Below are positions 1 through 8,022 of a DNA stretch of 64,000 nucleotides, one piece after another. Below the pieces are notes generated by a model. That model made no database searches. It had not been told where the DNA came from and saw only the letters and a program-made list of their open reading frames with translations. The position numbers and the translations under genes are program-made. The DNA lies in NCBI GenBank assembly GCA_036824045.1, contig DAITAZ010000008.1, forward strand, positions 1-64,000. Direction: 5' to 3'. Positions within the stretch are counted from its first letter, which is position 1, and the number at the start of each line of letters is the position of its first letter. The stretch comes from DAITAZ01 sp036824045 (GTDB taxonomy: Bacteria; Pseudomonadota; Gammaproteobacteria; Burkholderiales; Rhodocyclaceae).

Positions 1-78
1 CGGGTAACGCAGGTGGACGAGCAGGACCTGCCCGACGCCCCCGCCTTCGCCGATTTCACCCAGCGCCCCACCGTCTAG
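1..78 (+). CDS. 3' end of an unidentified protein gene (partial)
   Basis: An open frame enters from the left edge and ends at TAG (76-78), giving a 25-residue C-terminus rich in Asp, Pro and Ala. Nearly every third codon position is G or C, as in the coding sequence nearby, which supports a real plus-strand gene. Too little remains to name a family. The terminator at 184-212 lies about 105 bases downstream on the same strand. Confidence 0.45.
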   Translation, partial: RVTQVDEQDLPDAPAFADFTQRPTV

Positions 79-183
79 CGCCCGGCCACCCGCCAGGGTG
101 CGGCAATCGGTCACTTCCCGCCGCCATCAGCGCTGCCTACACTGGCGCCAGTTGCTCCGGCAACCACCTGCAAGAAAGCTTTC

Positions 184-212
184 CGCCCCGGCCTCCCACC
201 GGGGCGTTTTTT
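184..212 (+). terminator. Rho-independent terminator
   Basis: Perfect 8-bp GC-rich stem (CGCCCCGG at 184-191 with CCGGGGCG at 199-206), a 7-nt loop, then six T at 207-212. The T run is on the plus strand, so it ends rightward transcription from the gene finishing at 78 or from a short RNA starting in 79-183. It has no T run for the leftward TonB-receptor transcript. Confidence 0.8.
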
Positions 213-222
213 CGTCCGTCGG

Positions 223-2121
223 TCAGAAGGACTGCCTGATCCCCGCGTAGCCGAAACGCTTACCCGGATCTTCAAAGCCGCCGGTGCCGGACCAGTTGTT
301 GGGTACGTTGCGGTCGAAGAGGTTGTCCAGGCCCAGGAAGAGGACGGTTCGGGCGCCCAGGGTGTAGTCCGCCCGCAGGTCCGCCACGGTGTAGCGGGTG
401 TAGTAAGCCGCGCCACGCGCTACCGGATCGATCTGATAGTAGTCCCGCAGGTGGCGGGCCCGCCCCTCGAAGGACCAGGCCCCGAGCGCGTAGCGGGCGC
501 TCAGCCGGTAGGTTTGCCGGGCCGAGCCGGTCAGCCGGGCGCCCGTGTCGCCATTGCGAGCGTTGAGCAGGTCTACGCCCGCCTTGAGCGCGACGCCTGC
601 GGCAGGCTGCCAGGTGAGGTTGAGCTCGCCGCCGGAGAGGTTGGCGCGGGAGATGTTGCGGTAGCGGGTCTCCAGCAGGCTGCCCACCAGGGCGCCGGTC
701 TGGTAGGACTCGATGCGGTCGCTCACCCGGGAGCGGAACAGCACGGCGTCCACCGCGCCCGCTGCCAGCGCGTAGCGGGCGCCCAGTTCGGTGGTTCGGG
801 ATTTCTCCGGTTGCAGGCCGGGGGTGCCAAGGATGATGAAGCGCCCGCGGGTGAAGCTGGAGTACTGCTGCACCAGGGTCGGCGCCTGGAAGGCAGAGCC
901 GTAGCCCGCGCGCAGGGTGAGCGGGCCGTCGGTGCGGGCGATGGAAACTCGTGGGTTGGTGGTGCTGCCAAAGTCGCTGTAGTGGTCGGCCCGGACGCCG
1001 GCAACCAGATTCCACTTGGGGTCGAAGTGCCACTGATCCTGCACCAGCACGTGCTCCACGTTGCGGGTGGCGCTGCGGCTGTTGATGGCGATGTTCACGT
1101 CGCTGCGGTCCGCCCCGGCGCCAAAGGTGAGGCCATGCTGCCCGCGCTCCAGGAAATACCGGGCCTGGAACTGGGTCTGCTTGAACAAGGTGGTTTCGTT
1201 GGTGCCAGGGCCAGAGCGGTTGGTGGCGCCGTCACTGCGGCTGAATGCGCCCACCATTTCCAGCGCGCCCGGCCCCACCTCGCCGTTGTAGCGCAGGGCG
1301 GCGAACTGGCGGGATTCCTTTTCAAAGGCTTCATAGGGCACGGTGCGCGTGCCCACGGTGGCAAAGTTGTCCCGGTTGTCATCCTGGCGGGAGGCTTCGA
1401 GGGTCAGGCCGAAACTATGGGCGCCCAGACGTAGCAAGCCCTGGTAGTTGACGCTCTGGTGGGAGACGCCGGAAAGATCGTCCGCAAGGCTCCCCCGGTT
1501 GTAGCGCAGGGGCGAGATTTCCCGCGACTCCAACCCCAGCCGGTGCTGGATGTCGCCGGTGGAGAAGTTTAGGCTGGAGCCCAGAATCAGGGTGTTGCGC
1601 TGTCCGGTGGTCGCGGTGCCAGCCAGGGCACGGACGCTGTGGGGGGCCTTGCCGTCGGGCTTGCGGGTGATGATGTTGACCACGCCGCCCACCGCGTCCG
1701 CCCCATAAAGCGCGGAGAGCGGGCCACGGATGATCTCGATGCGCTCCACGTCCTCGAAAGGCACCAGATTCAGATTGGACGAATCGTACTTGCCCGGCCG
1801 GCGCAGGCCGTCCACCAGCAGCAGGGTGGCGGTGGAGGCGTTGCCGCGGATGGAAATGGTACCGTTGGCGCCGCTGCTGCGGGCATCCAGCCCCGAGGCC
1901 TGACGCAGCACCTCGGTGACGCTGCCCCCCGCGAATTTCTCGATGTCGCTGCGGGTAAAGACCTGGACGCTGGCCTGCACGTCCTGAATGGGTTGTTCCC
2001 GCCCGGTGGCGGAAACCACCACGTCGGCCAGATGCCGGGGTTCCTGTGCCTGGGCCATGCCCGCCAGGGCGGCGAGGAGTGCGGCGCTGAGGGCACCACG
2101 GTGCAGAGTGCGAGGTTTCAT
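223..2121 (-). CDS. TonB-dependent outer-membrane receptor
   Basis: 632 residues. The signal peptide (about residues 1-25) ends in an AQAQ-type cleavage site. A TonB-box-like stretch (DVVVSATG, about 33-40) and a plug domain follow, with SIRGNAS, LLLVDGL and RIEIIRGPLSALYGADAVGGVVNIIT. The 22-strand barrel ends in the terminal Phe typical of outer-membrane proteins. This is a BtuB/FepA-like ligand-gated importer driven by TonB-ExbB-ExbD. It is the last gene of an operon with the DsbD-like, polyferredoxin and DUF4198 genes, 18 bases after the DsbD-like stop. The ligand is not evident; a metal chelate, heme or siderophore is plausible. The ribosome-binding site is weak, so translation may be partly coupled. 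Confidence 0.9.
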   Translation of the reverse strand: MKPRTLHRGALSAALLAALAGMAQAQEPRHLADVVVSATGREQPIQDVQASVQVFTRSDIEKFAGGSVTEVLRQASGLDARSSGANGTISIRGNASTATLLLVDGLRRPGKYDSSNLNLVPFEDVERIEIIRGPLSALYGADAVGGVVNIITRKPDGKAPHSVRALAGTATTGQRNTLILGSSLNFSTGDIQHRLGLESREISPLRYNRGSLADDLSGVSHQSVNYQGLLRLGAHSFGLTLEASRQDDNRDNFATVGTRTVPYEAFEKESRQFAALRYNGEVGPGALEMVGAFSRSDGATNRSGPGTNETTLFKQTQFQARYFLERGQHGLTFGAGADRSDVNIAINSRSATRNVEHVLVQDQWHFDPKWNLVAGVRADHYSDFGSTTNPRVSIARTDGPLTLRAGYGSAFQAPTLVQQYSSFTRGRFIILGTPGLQPEKSRTTELGARYALAAGAVDAVLFRSRVSDRIESYQTGALVGSLLETRYRNISRANLSGGELNLTWQPAAGVALKAGVDLLNARNGDTGARLTGSARQTYRLSARYALGAWSFEGRARHLRDYYQIDPVARGAAYYTRYTVADLRADYTLGARTVLFLGLDNLFDRNVPNNWSGTGGFEDPGKRFGYAGIRQSF

Positions 2122-2139
2122 GGTTGAAAGGGTGTGGAG

Positions 2140-2829
2140 TCAGAGGAAAACGCTTGCGATGCGCCGCAGGCCAAGTGCCATCAGCAGCAGCGCGGAAAAA
2201 CGTGTGAGGTGGAAGACCAGAGCGGCCTGGCCACCGGAAAAGCGCCGGCCCAGGGCGTGCACCAGCGCGCCCGCCAGCCACAGGGGGGTCAGTGCCGCCC
2301 CCAGCCCGAAGGCCAGGCCGTGGGCGGCGCCCTGCCAGGGGGAACCGGCCTGTGCCGCGGCAGCGAGCAAGGTCGTGAGCGGCAGGCAGGGCGTCATGGC
2401 CAAGGCGAAGCCCATGGCAAAGGGGGGCAGATCCGCGCGGCGGGTGTGGCAGCCGCCGGGTGCCGGCTCGGCAGCCGCGCCCGGCGGTTGGAAGCGCAGG
2501 GGCTGGACGACCGCCTGCGGCCGCGGCGCGGCACGCCACAGCCACAGTCCGGCGGCAATGCCGGCCAGGCCGATGGCCACCGCCCCCATCCCGCCCTTGA
2601 GCGCCACCGTCAGCCCCTGCCCGGCCAGGGCGGCCACCAGCCCCAGCGCCGAGTAGGCCAGCACCCGGCCCCCGATGAAGGCCGCCATTTCGCGCCCCAC
2701 CCGCGCCGCGCCCCCGCGTCCCACCAGCCAGGTGCCCATGAACGGCAGGCAGGTGGCCACACAAGCCGTCATGCCCATGCTGGCGCCCAGCGCGAACAGG
2801 GTGAGGATGTGGACGGGCTCCGGGTTCAT
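2140..2829 (-). CDS. DsbD/CcdA-like (sulfite exporter TauE/SafE-annotated) membrane protein
   Basis: 229 residues with about six hydrophobic segments. TM1 carries a Cys pair (TACVATCLP, C23 and C27) and a later helix carries TPCLPL (C148). This matches the DsbD_2/CcdA pattern, where membrane cysteines pass electrons across the inner membrane, better than an anion exporter. A soluble loop holds another Cys-His pair (C127-H128). The ATG at 2829 overlaps the stop of the upstream polyferredoxin gene (ATGA). A longer frame upstream runs inside that gene and is not used. Inference: it relays reducing equivalents between the polyferredoxin and a periplasmic partner. Confidence 0.75.
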   Translation of the reverse strand: MNPEPVHILTLFALGASMGMTACVATCLPFMGTWLVGRGGAARVGREMAAFIGGRVLAYSALGLVAALAGQGLTVALKGGMGAVAIGLAGIAAGLWLWRAAPRPQAVVQPLRFQPPGAAAEPAPGGCHTRRADLPPFAMGFALAMTPCLPLTTLLAAAAQAGSPWQGAAHGLAFGLGAALTPLWLAGALVHALGRRFSGGQAALVFHLTRFSALLLMALGLRRIASVFL

Positions 2830-3899
2830 CGACGGGCCTCGGCTGACTTGATCCAGAACACCGGCTTCTTGGGCACGCCGTCCGGCAGTTCCTCCTTCAC
2901 CCGCGCCTTGTAATAGGCCGCGCTGGAGCGAAACACCGGCAGCGGACCGAACCGGATGGCGATCACCCCGTCCTGGGGGCAGTACTCGGCGCAGCGCCCG
3001 CACAGGGTGCAGTCCTCGTTGAAAGCGCGGGCGCCGTGCTCGTGGTGGATTTCCGGGATATCCATGGGGCAGGCGCGGCTGCAGATGCCGCACTTGTCGC
3101 AGGAGGCATGCATCTCACGCTTGACCAGCCGCAGCAACCCCAACCGCTGGGCCAGGGCATTGGTGGCGAGCAGCGGGCAGATCCGGCAGAAGGGCTGGCG
3201 CACCGAGAACGCGGCCACCAGCATGAGGCCGAAGAGCACATTGCCCGCCGTGCCCAGGGCTGCCTCCCAGATGTTGGCGTGCCGTACCGCCAGTTGCTCG
3301 GTGTCGGCGGTCATCAGCGTGGTGAGCAGCCGGGAGGGGCAGACCTGGCAATAGGGATCGCCAAAACTGTGGGGCACCCAGCCCAGACCGGCGGCCAAGG
3401 GCAGACCGATGACCAGGGTACCGAGCATTGCCCACTTGATGGGCCGCACTCGGGGCACCGCCGTCTCGGCCAGCCGTCGGCCGGCCACGCCCAGGCGCCG
3501 GCCAAGGCGGCCGATCAGTTCCTGCACCGTCCCCAGGGGGCAGACCCAGCCGCAGAAGGCCTTGCCCAGCACCACGAAGAAGGCTAGGTAGGTTGCCAGC
3601 GTGATGCCGATGGGGAGCAGGGTCTTGAGCGTGAATTCCCGCCCCTGGGCGATGGTGGCGCCGATACGGTGGTCCATCTGGTGCTGCAGGGGCACCAGCA
3701 CGCAGTAGGTGGCGTTCTGCGAGTCATAGGCGCAGGAGAGCGCGGGCAAGGCGTTGGAGATCTTGTCGCTGGCAAACTGGCCGAGCACCGCGCCGCCATA
3801 CACCGTCAGTACCAGCATCAACAATTGCACGACCAGGCGCAGGCGCCCCAGGTGCAGCCAGGAGGGATTGAGGGCGGCGCCCTGTGGTGGATGGGTCAT
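2826..3899 (-). CDS. NapH/NosR-type membrane-bound 4Fe-4S polyferredoxin
   Basis: 357 residues. Hydrophobic segments lie at about 21-40, 93-113, 155-175 and 215-232. The NapH/NosR-type CxxxCP motifs are CGWVCP (C116, C120) and FCRICP (C238, C241), with YCQVC (C184, C187) between them. Two classical ferredoxin clusters follow: CDKCGICSRACP (267-278) and CTLCGRCAEYCP (297-308). Such proteins accept electrons from quinol or a flavin domain and pass them on at the inner membrane. The ATG at 3899 overlaps the upstream TGA (ATGA). Coupling to a DsbD-like protein and a TonB receptor suggests a reductive step in metal uptake or periplasmic redox maintenance; this is inference. Confidence 0.82.
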   Translation of the reverse strand: MTHPPQGAALNPSWLHLGRLRLVVQLLMLVLTVYGGAVLGQFASDKISNALPALSCAYDSQNATYCVLVPLQHQMDHRIGATIAQGREFTLKTLLPIGITLATYLAFFVVLGKAFCGWVCPLGTVQELIGRLGRRLGVAGRRLAETAVPRVRPIKWAMLGTLVIGLPLAAGLGWVPHSFGDPYCQVCPSRLLTTLMTADTEQLAVRHANIWEAALGTAGNVLFGLMLVAAFSVRQPFCRICPLLATNALAQRLGLLRLVKREMHASCDKCGICSRACPMDIPEIHHEHGARAFNEDCTLCGRCAEYCPQDGVIAIRFGPLPVFRSSAAYYKARVKEELPDGVPKKPVFWIKSAEARR

Positions 3900-4786
3900 T
3901 TGACGGCTCCTTTGCGGGGGCGCTGGCGCGGGCGCAGTACCACGAAACCGAGCAGGCCGCCAAAACCCAGCGCCGCCCAACCGTAGGGGGCGCTGCGCAG
4001 GAAGTCCGGCGCAGTGCCGTAGCGCTGGTTGTAATAACTCTCAAAGTAGTGGCCGGCTGACTCGTGACTGACGACGAGCTGGAAATCGCCCATCACCCGC
4101 GGTCGCTCCCCGTGCCACCCCGAGGGGCCAGAGGCCCGCAAGTCTCGGGGGAAGGTCAGTTCGACAACGCCGCGGCCGTCGGTGCGCAGTTCGCTCCGGC
4201 TGCCGGCGGCAGTGCGCAAGGCCAGCGGCGTGTCGGTCAGCGGCTGGCCCCGGAAGCGGACCAGGAAGGCCGTGCGCCTGCCTTCCTGATAGATCGCGTG
4301 GTCCCGGGGCAACTCGAGGGGCACGATCTCCAGGGCCGCGAGGCTGCGGGCAAACAGTGCCCGGTGGTCGGCGGGGCCCTGATTGCCGTAGAGATGCGTC
4401 GCCACCACCCGGGTGTGGCCGGGATGCTCCTCCACCGCCACGATCCGGTGATACCCGCCACGACGCAGCGGCAGGGGGATCGGCTTTCCGACATCCACCG
4501 GCAAGGGCTCGGGAACCGCCCCACCCGGGCTGTGCAAGGTGATCTGCGCCGGGGTGAAGCCGCTGGGGATGACCGAGGACGACCCCATCCCCCCGCCCCG
4601 AAGGGTGAGCAGCGGGGCCTCCGTCCAGGACGGAACGTGGGTGCCCTGACTACCGGCCGGCGCACCGTGGCCACGATGGGCGTGCCCGCCCGTCACCAGG
4701 GGCGGGGGCGCGTCCTGGGCCTGGGCCCAGGGGGCTCCGAGGATGGCAGTCATCACCGCCAGACGACGCAGTGCGAGGATGCACAT
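3896..4786 (-). CDS. DUF4198-type periplasmic protein with His-rich N-terminus
   Basis: 296 residues. The start at ATG 4786 is supported by AGGAG 7-8 bases upstream and by the signal peptide that follows (hydrophobic core, then WAQAQ). After the signal come a short His-rich stretch (GGHAHRGHG), beta-rich domains resembling DUF4198, which is often linked to nickel or cobalt uptake genes, and a C-terminal membrane anchor (WAALGFGGLLGFVVLRP) with a basic tail. It is probably a periplasmic metal-handling protein anchored in the inner membrane. It is the first gene of the four-gene operon ending at 223. Family assignment is from overall character and context, so moderate. Confidence 0.6.
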   Translation of the reverse strand: MCILALRRLAVMTAILGAPWAQAQDAPPPLVTGGHAHRGHGAPAGSQGTHVPSWTEAPLLTLRGGGMGSSSVIPSGFTPAQITLHSPGGAVPEPLPVDVGKPIPLPLRRGGYHRIVAVEEHPGHTRVVATHLYGNQGPADHRALFARSLAALEIVPLELPRDHAIYQEGRRTAFLVRFRGQPLTDTPLALRTAAGSRSELRTDGRGVVELTFPRDLRASGPSGWHGERPRVMGDFQLVVSHESAGHYFESYYNQRYGTAPDFLRSAPYGWAALGFGGLLGFVVLRPRQRPRKGAVK

Positions 4787-4957
4787 GGAAATTCTCCTGC
4801 AACAGATGAACAGCCGTGACCGGGCAGCGGCGGTGACCATGACCCGCCACGAGGGCGCACGGGCGCGGCACGTCGGCCCCCCTCAGGCGCTGGCCCGGGG
4901 CGGCAACGGAAAGGGGAAATCAGCGGAGAGCCGGGTACGCCGGGGTGGCGTGGGGCA

Positions 4958-5359
4958 TCACGGGGCGGGCGGCGCTCGGGGCTGGCGGTAGGCGCGCCCC
5001 CGGGTGGCTGGCTCCCGGCGCCCGGGGAGCGGAGCGAAACGACGGGACGCCACCGGAACATGCGGCCCCCTGACGTCGGCGAACGGCCCGATCGCCAAGG
5101 GGAACAGGCACAAGGGGCAATGGCCCGCGGCCTCGGGCCATTGGCCGTCAACCGCCGCAGCCGGATCGGGCAACCACTGGATGCCCGCCGTGGTGCAGAT
5201 TTCCACCTCGCCCGGGCGGGGGACCGCCGCCGAGGCGGGCAGGAGTGCCGCCAGCACCAACAGCAGCGCGGTGCACCAGGCGGTCAGCCGGCTTCGATGC
5301 CAAGAGCGGAGGAAAGGGAGGCGGAGGCGCATCTGCATGACGCGGATTCTAGCGCCCAT
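4958..5359 (-). CDS. DUF2946 family small exported protein
   Basis: Up to 133 residues: a basic N-terminus, one hydrophobic segment ending PASA (about 27-44), then EICTTAG and HCPLC (C55, C81, C84), the Cys spacing of DUF2946. Function is unknown. From memory, the family often neighbours copper and TonB-receptor genes. Two starts are possible (ATG 5359 or ATG 5338) and neither has a clear ribosome-binding site. It lies upstream of the DUF4198 operon on the same strand; the 171-base gap at 4787-4957 shows no clear signal. Confidence 0.65.
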   Translation of the reverse strand: MGARIRVMQMRLRLPFLRSWHRSRLTAWCTALLLVLAALLPASAAVPRPGEVEICTTAGIQWLPDPAAAVDGQWPEAAGHCPLCLFPLAIGPFADVRGPHVPVASRRFAPLPGRREPATRGRAYRQPRAPPAP

Positions 5360-5395
5360 GACCGTCTAAGCCTTTGTTCCAGAGCGGGTTATCGC

Positions 5396-5412
5396 TGCGA
5401 CATGATGTCGCA
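5396..5412. promoter_or_regulatory. 17-bp perfect inverted repeat, candidate operator copy 1
   Basis: TGCGACAT-G-ATGTCGCA: two perfect 8-bp half sites with a 1-base centre. It lies in the divergent region between the DUF2946 gene and tonB. A near copy is at 5457-5473. The shared core is TGCGRC-N5-GTCGCA. The binding protein is unknown. Confidence 0.5.
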
Positions 5413-5456
5413 CCCCGGCCGTTTTCCGGGCCCAACGCGGTACCCGGAGCTCGCCC

Positions 5457-5473
5457 TGCGGCAATTGGTCGCA
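5457..5473. promoter_or_regulatory. Imperfect second copy of the TGCGRC-N5-GTCGCA element
   Basis: TGCGGCAATTGGTCGCA keeps both outer half sites of the repeat at 5396-5412 with one mismatch, 61 bases away and about 107 bases before the tonB start. Two copies in one divergent region make a regulator-binding role plausible. Confidence 0.4.
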
Positions 5474-5579
5474 CCGGGGGCAGGGGGGATTGCGGTCTTC
5501 CCGCTGCTAGGATGGGCGGCAATTTTCCAGCCGCTTTCTGTGCCGTCGGCCCTTGGCCGCCCCCGGGGAATCACAACTC

Positions 5580-6269
5580 GTGTCTCGCACCTCGCCTGCC
5601 CCGATCCATGCCGCCCCACCTCGAGCGGGCGAGCCCTCCGCCAACCAGGCCGTCAAGTTCGGCGCCATCTTGCTGCTCCACGGCGCCGCGCTGTGGTGGC
5701 TGGGTCAGCAGCCGCTGCGCTTGCTCACGCCCGCCCAGCCCCTGCGCATGGAGGTGCGGACCGTGGAACTGGCGCCCCCGGCTCCGCCAGCACCCCCCAG
5801 GCCCATGACGGCGCCGCCCCGGCCACTACCCCAGGCCGTTGCCCGGCCCCAAGCGGTGCCGGCACCGCCGGTGATGACCGCCGCCCCCAGCGCGGCCCCG
5901 GCTCCTTCCAGCTTCGCGGTGGCGCCGCAACCCCCGGCGCCGCCGGTGGCGGAGCCCAGCCCGCCCGCGCCCGGCCCGGTGACCGTCACCGCCCCCCGCT
6001 TCGATGCCAACTACCTGCACAACCCGGCACCGGTGTATCCACCCATGTCCCGCCGTCTCGGGGAAGCCGGGCGGGTGCTGCTGCTGGTGAAGGTCACCGC
6101 CCAGGGCACGGCGGAGAGCGTGCAGGTGAAGACCAGTTGCGGCCACCCGCGGCTGGACGAGGCGGCCCAGGCGGCGGTGCGCAACTGGCGTTTCGTGCCC
6201 GCCCGGCGCGGCGACGAGCCTGTGGCCGCGAGCGTGGTGGTGCCCATCGTTTTCCAGCTCGACAATTGA
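5580..6269 (+). CDS. tonB: TonB energy-transducing protein
   Basis: 229 residues from GTG 5580, chosen because GGGGAA lies about 9 bases upstream; a TTG at 5553 in the same frame is the alternative. It has one N-terminal signal anchor (FGAILLLHGAALWWL), a long Pro/Ala-rich spacer that spans the periplasm, and a C-terminal TonB domain (YPPMSRRLGEAGRVLLLVKV ... NWRFVPARRGDEPVAASVVV). It transmits proton-motive force from ExbB-ExbD to outer-membrane receptors. It is followed by exbB and exbD with short gaps and transcribed away from the DUF2946 gene. Confidence 0.88.
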   Translation: MSRTSPAPIHAAPPRAGEPSANQAVKFGAILLLHGAALWWLGQQPLRLLTPAQPLRMEVRTVELAPPAPPAPPRPMTAPPRPLPQAVARPQAVPAPPVMTAAPSAAPAPSSFAVAPQPPAPPVAEPSPPAPGPVTVTAPRFDANYLHNPAPVYPPMSRRLGEAGRVLLLVKVTAQGTAESVQVKTSCGHPRLDEAAQAAVRNWRFVPARRGDEPVAASVVVPIVFQLDN

Positions 6270-6298
6270 TCCAGATCCCCGAACCCCACGGAGCACGC

Positions 6299-7036
6299 AT
6301 GAACCAAACCCTCGGACTCGCCCACTTCTGGGCCAACGGCGACGCGGTGTCGCACACGGTCGCCGTCCTGCTGCTGCTGATGTCGGCGATGTCGTGGACC
6401 ATCATCCTCGGCAAGCTGGTGGCCCAGTGGCGCTACCGCCGCTCGGTGGAGGGGGCGCTGCAAGCCTTCTGGAGCGCGGAGACGCGGCCCCAGGCCCTGG
6501 CCGCCATCGCCGGCGCGGACCACAGCGGCGCTTTCGCCCGCGTGGCCCAGGATGCCTTTGCCGCCGCCGAGGCCTTCGAGCAGCACACGGCCCGGGGCAT
6601 CGGCGCCGGGGTGGGCGGCGAAGACTTCATCGCCCGCACCCTGCAGCAGTCCCTGGTGGGCGCCCAGGCGCGGGTGGAGCGGGGGCTCACCTTCCTCGCC
6701 TCGGTGGGCTCCACGGCCCCCTTCGTCGGGCTCTTCGGGACAGTGTGGGGCATCTACCACGCCCTGGTGGGGCTTTCGGGGGCGACCCAGGTGGTGCTGG
6801 ACAAGGTGGCGGGCCCGGTGGGCGAGGCCCTGATCATGACGGCGGCCGGCCTGTTCGTGGCCATCCCGGCGGTGCTGGCGTACAACGCCTGCACCCGGGC
6901 CAATCGGCTGGTGCTGGCCCGCATCGACGGTTTCGCCCACGCCCTGCACGCTTATCTGGTCAGCGGCATCCGCCTGCCGGGAGCCAGCCACACTGCCAGC
7001 GTCACCCCGCTGCGGGTGGCCGGCCAGGGAGCCTGA
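6299..7036 (+). CDS. exbB: ExbB, proton channel of the TonB motor
   Basis: 245 residues in the MotA/TolQ/ExbB family. It has a first TM segment (VAVLLLLMSAMSWTIILGKL), a cytoplasmic loop, and the conserved TM2/TM3 region with TFLASVGSTAPFVGLFGTVWGI and ALIMTAAGLFVAIPAVLAYN. ExbB pentamers hold ExbD in their pore and energise TonB. ATG 6299 is preceded by GGAG. It follows tonB by 29 bases and precedes exbD by 3. Confidence 0.93.
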   Translation: MNQTLGLAHFWANGDAVSHTVAVLLLLMSAMSWTIILGKLVAQWRYRRSVEGALQAFWSAETRPQALAAIAGADHSGAFARVAQDAFAAAEAFEQHTARGIGAGVGGEDFIARTLQQSLVGAQARVERGLTFLASVGSTAPFVGLFGTVWGIYHALVGLSGATQVVLDKVAGPVGEALIMTAAGLFVAIPAVLAYNACTRANRLVLARIDGFAHALHAYLVSGIRLPGASHTASVTPLRVAGQGA

Positions 7037-7039
7037 AGC

Positions 7040-7477
7040 ATGGCGTTCAGCTCCTTCAACAGCAGCGGCACCCAGCCCATGGCGGAGATCAACACTACGC
7101 CGCTGGTGGACGTGATGCTGGTGCTGCTGGTGATCTTCATCATCACCGCGCCACTCTTCCAGCAGGCCGTGCCGGTGGACCTGCCCCGGGTGGACGCCAC
7201 CCGCCTGGAAGACCCGCCCCAGCCGCTGCAGGTGGCGCTGGACGGGGCCGGCAAAGTGTTCATCAACGGCACGCCGGTGCATGCGGGCACCCTGGCGGAG
7301 CAATTGGGGGCCGCCGCCCTGGCCAGCGCCACGCCGCCGGAAATGCATCTGCGGGCGGACCGGGCGACCCGCTATGAGCGGGTCGCCGAGGTGATGGCCG
7401 CCGCCCAGTCGGTGGGCATCACCCGCATCGCCTTTGTCACCGAGGGCAGCGGCCGGGCGCAGGAGGCGCGCAAGTAA
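7040..7477 (+). CDS. exbD: ExbD, proton-channel partner of ExbB
   Basis: 145 residues. It has the short cytoplasmic N-terminus, the signature INTTPLVDVMLVLLVIFIIT with the channel aspartate in the single TM, and the periplasmic TolR/ExbD domain. The residues between the membrane and the domain are family typical. It is the third gene of the tonB-exbB-exbD operon. About 75 bases to the next gene carry no obvious terminator. Confidence 0.93.
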   Translation: MAFSSFNSSGTQPMAEINTTPLVDVMLVLLVIFIITAPLFQQAVPVDLPRVDATRLEDPPQPLQVALDGAGKVFINGTPVHAGTLAEQLGAAALASATPPEMHLRADRATRYERVAEVMAAAQSVGITRIAFVTEGSGRAQEARK

Positions 7478-7551
7478 GCCGGCGGGGACTTCCGGCCTAG
7501 AATCCCGGTTCCGGCCCCCGGTGCGGGCCATGCCATGACGAGGAACGGCCC

Positions 7552-8022
7552 ATGCACACATCCGGCCCCGCCGCCATTCATGCGGTGTATCCCTACCTGC
7601 GGGTGCGCGACGCAACCGCCGCCATCGCCTTCTACCAGGCGGCCTTTGGCGCCACCGAACGCTACCGGCTGGTGGCGCCGGGGGGCCGCATCGGCCATGT
7701 GGAACTGAATCTGGGGCCGACGGTGCTGATGCTCTCCGACCCCTTCCCCGAATACGGCATCCACCCTCCGGGCGCGGGGGGCGTTGCCGGCTGCGCCATC
7801 CACCTGCATGTGGCGGATGCCGACGCGGTCATCGCCAGCGCCCTGGCAGCGGGCGCCACCCTGGAGCGGGCGGCGGCCGATCACTTCTACGGGGAGCGCT
7901 CCGGCGCCGTCCGCGACCCCTTTGGCCACACATGGATGATCGGCCAGCAGATCGAAGCCGTAACACCCGAAGAGATGCAGCGCCGCTACACCGCGGCCGG
8001 CGACCAGCCGGATCAGTCCTGA
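7552..8022 (+). CDS. VOC-superfamily (glyoxalase / PhnB-like) protein
   Basis: 156 residues forming two beta-alpha-beta-beta-beta modules: YLRVRDATAAIAFYQAAFG at the start, then GHVELNLG, HLHVADADAVIASALAAGA, and the closing RDPFGHTWMIG. This is the PhnB / bleomycin-resistance-like branch, whose members are often of unknown substrate. Metal-binding positions cannot be assigned safely. Its stop overlaps the stop of the convergent tonB copy by 10 bases. Confidence 0.8.
   Translation: MHTSGPAAIHAVYPYLRVRDATAAIAFYQAAFGATERYRLVAPGGRIGHVELNLGPTVLMLSDPFPEYGIHPPGAGGVAGCAIHLHVADADAVIASALAAGATLERAAADHFYGERSGAVRDPFGHTWMIGQQIEAVTPEEMQRRYTAAGDQPDQS

Noticed and set aside
451..1434. Long plus-strand open frame opposite the first TonB receptor
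   Set aside because: Antisense shadow of a high-GC gene; the minus strand encodes a full receptor with plug and barrel motifs.
2830..3093. 88-residue extension of the DsbD-like protein
   Set aside because: Lies within the polyferredoxin gene; the ATGA-coupled start at 2829 begins a proper membrane protein.
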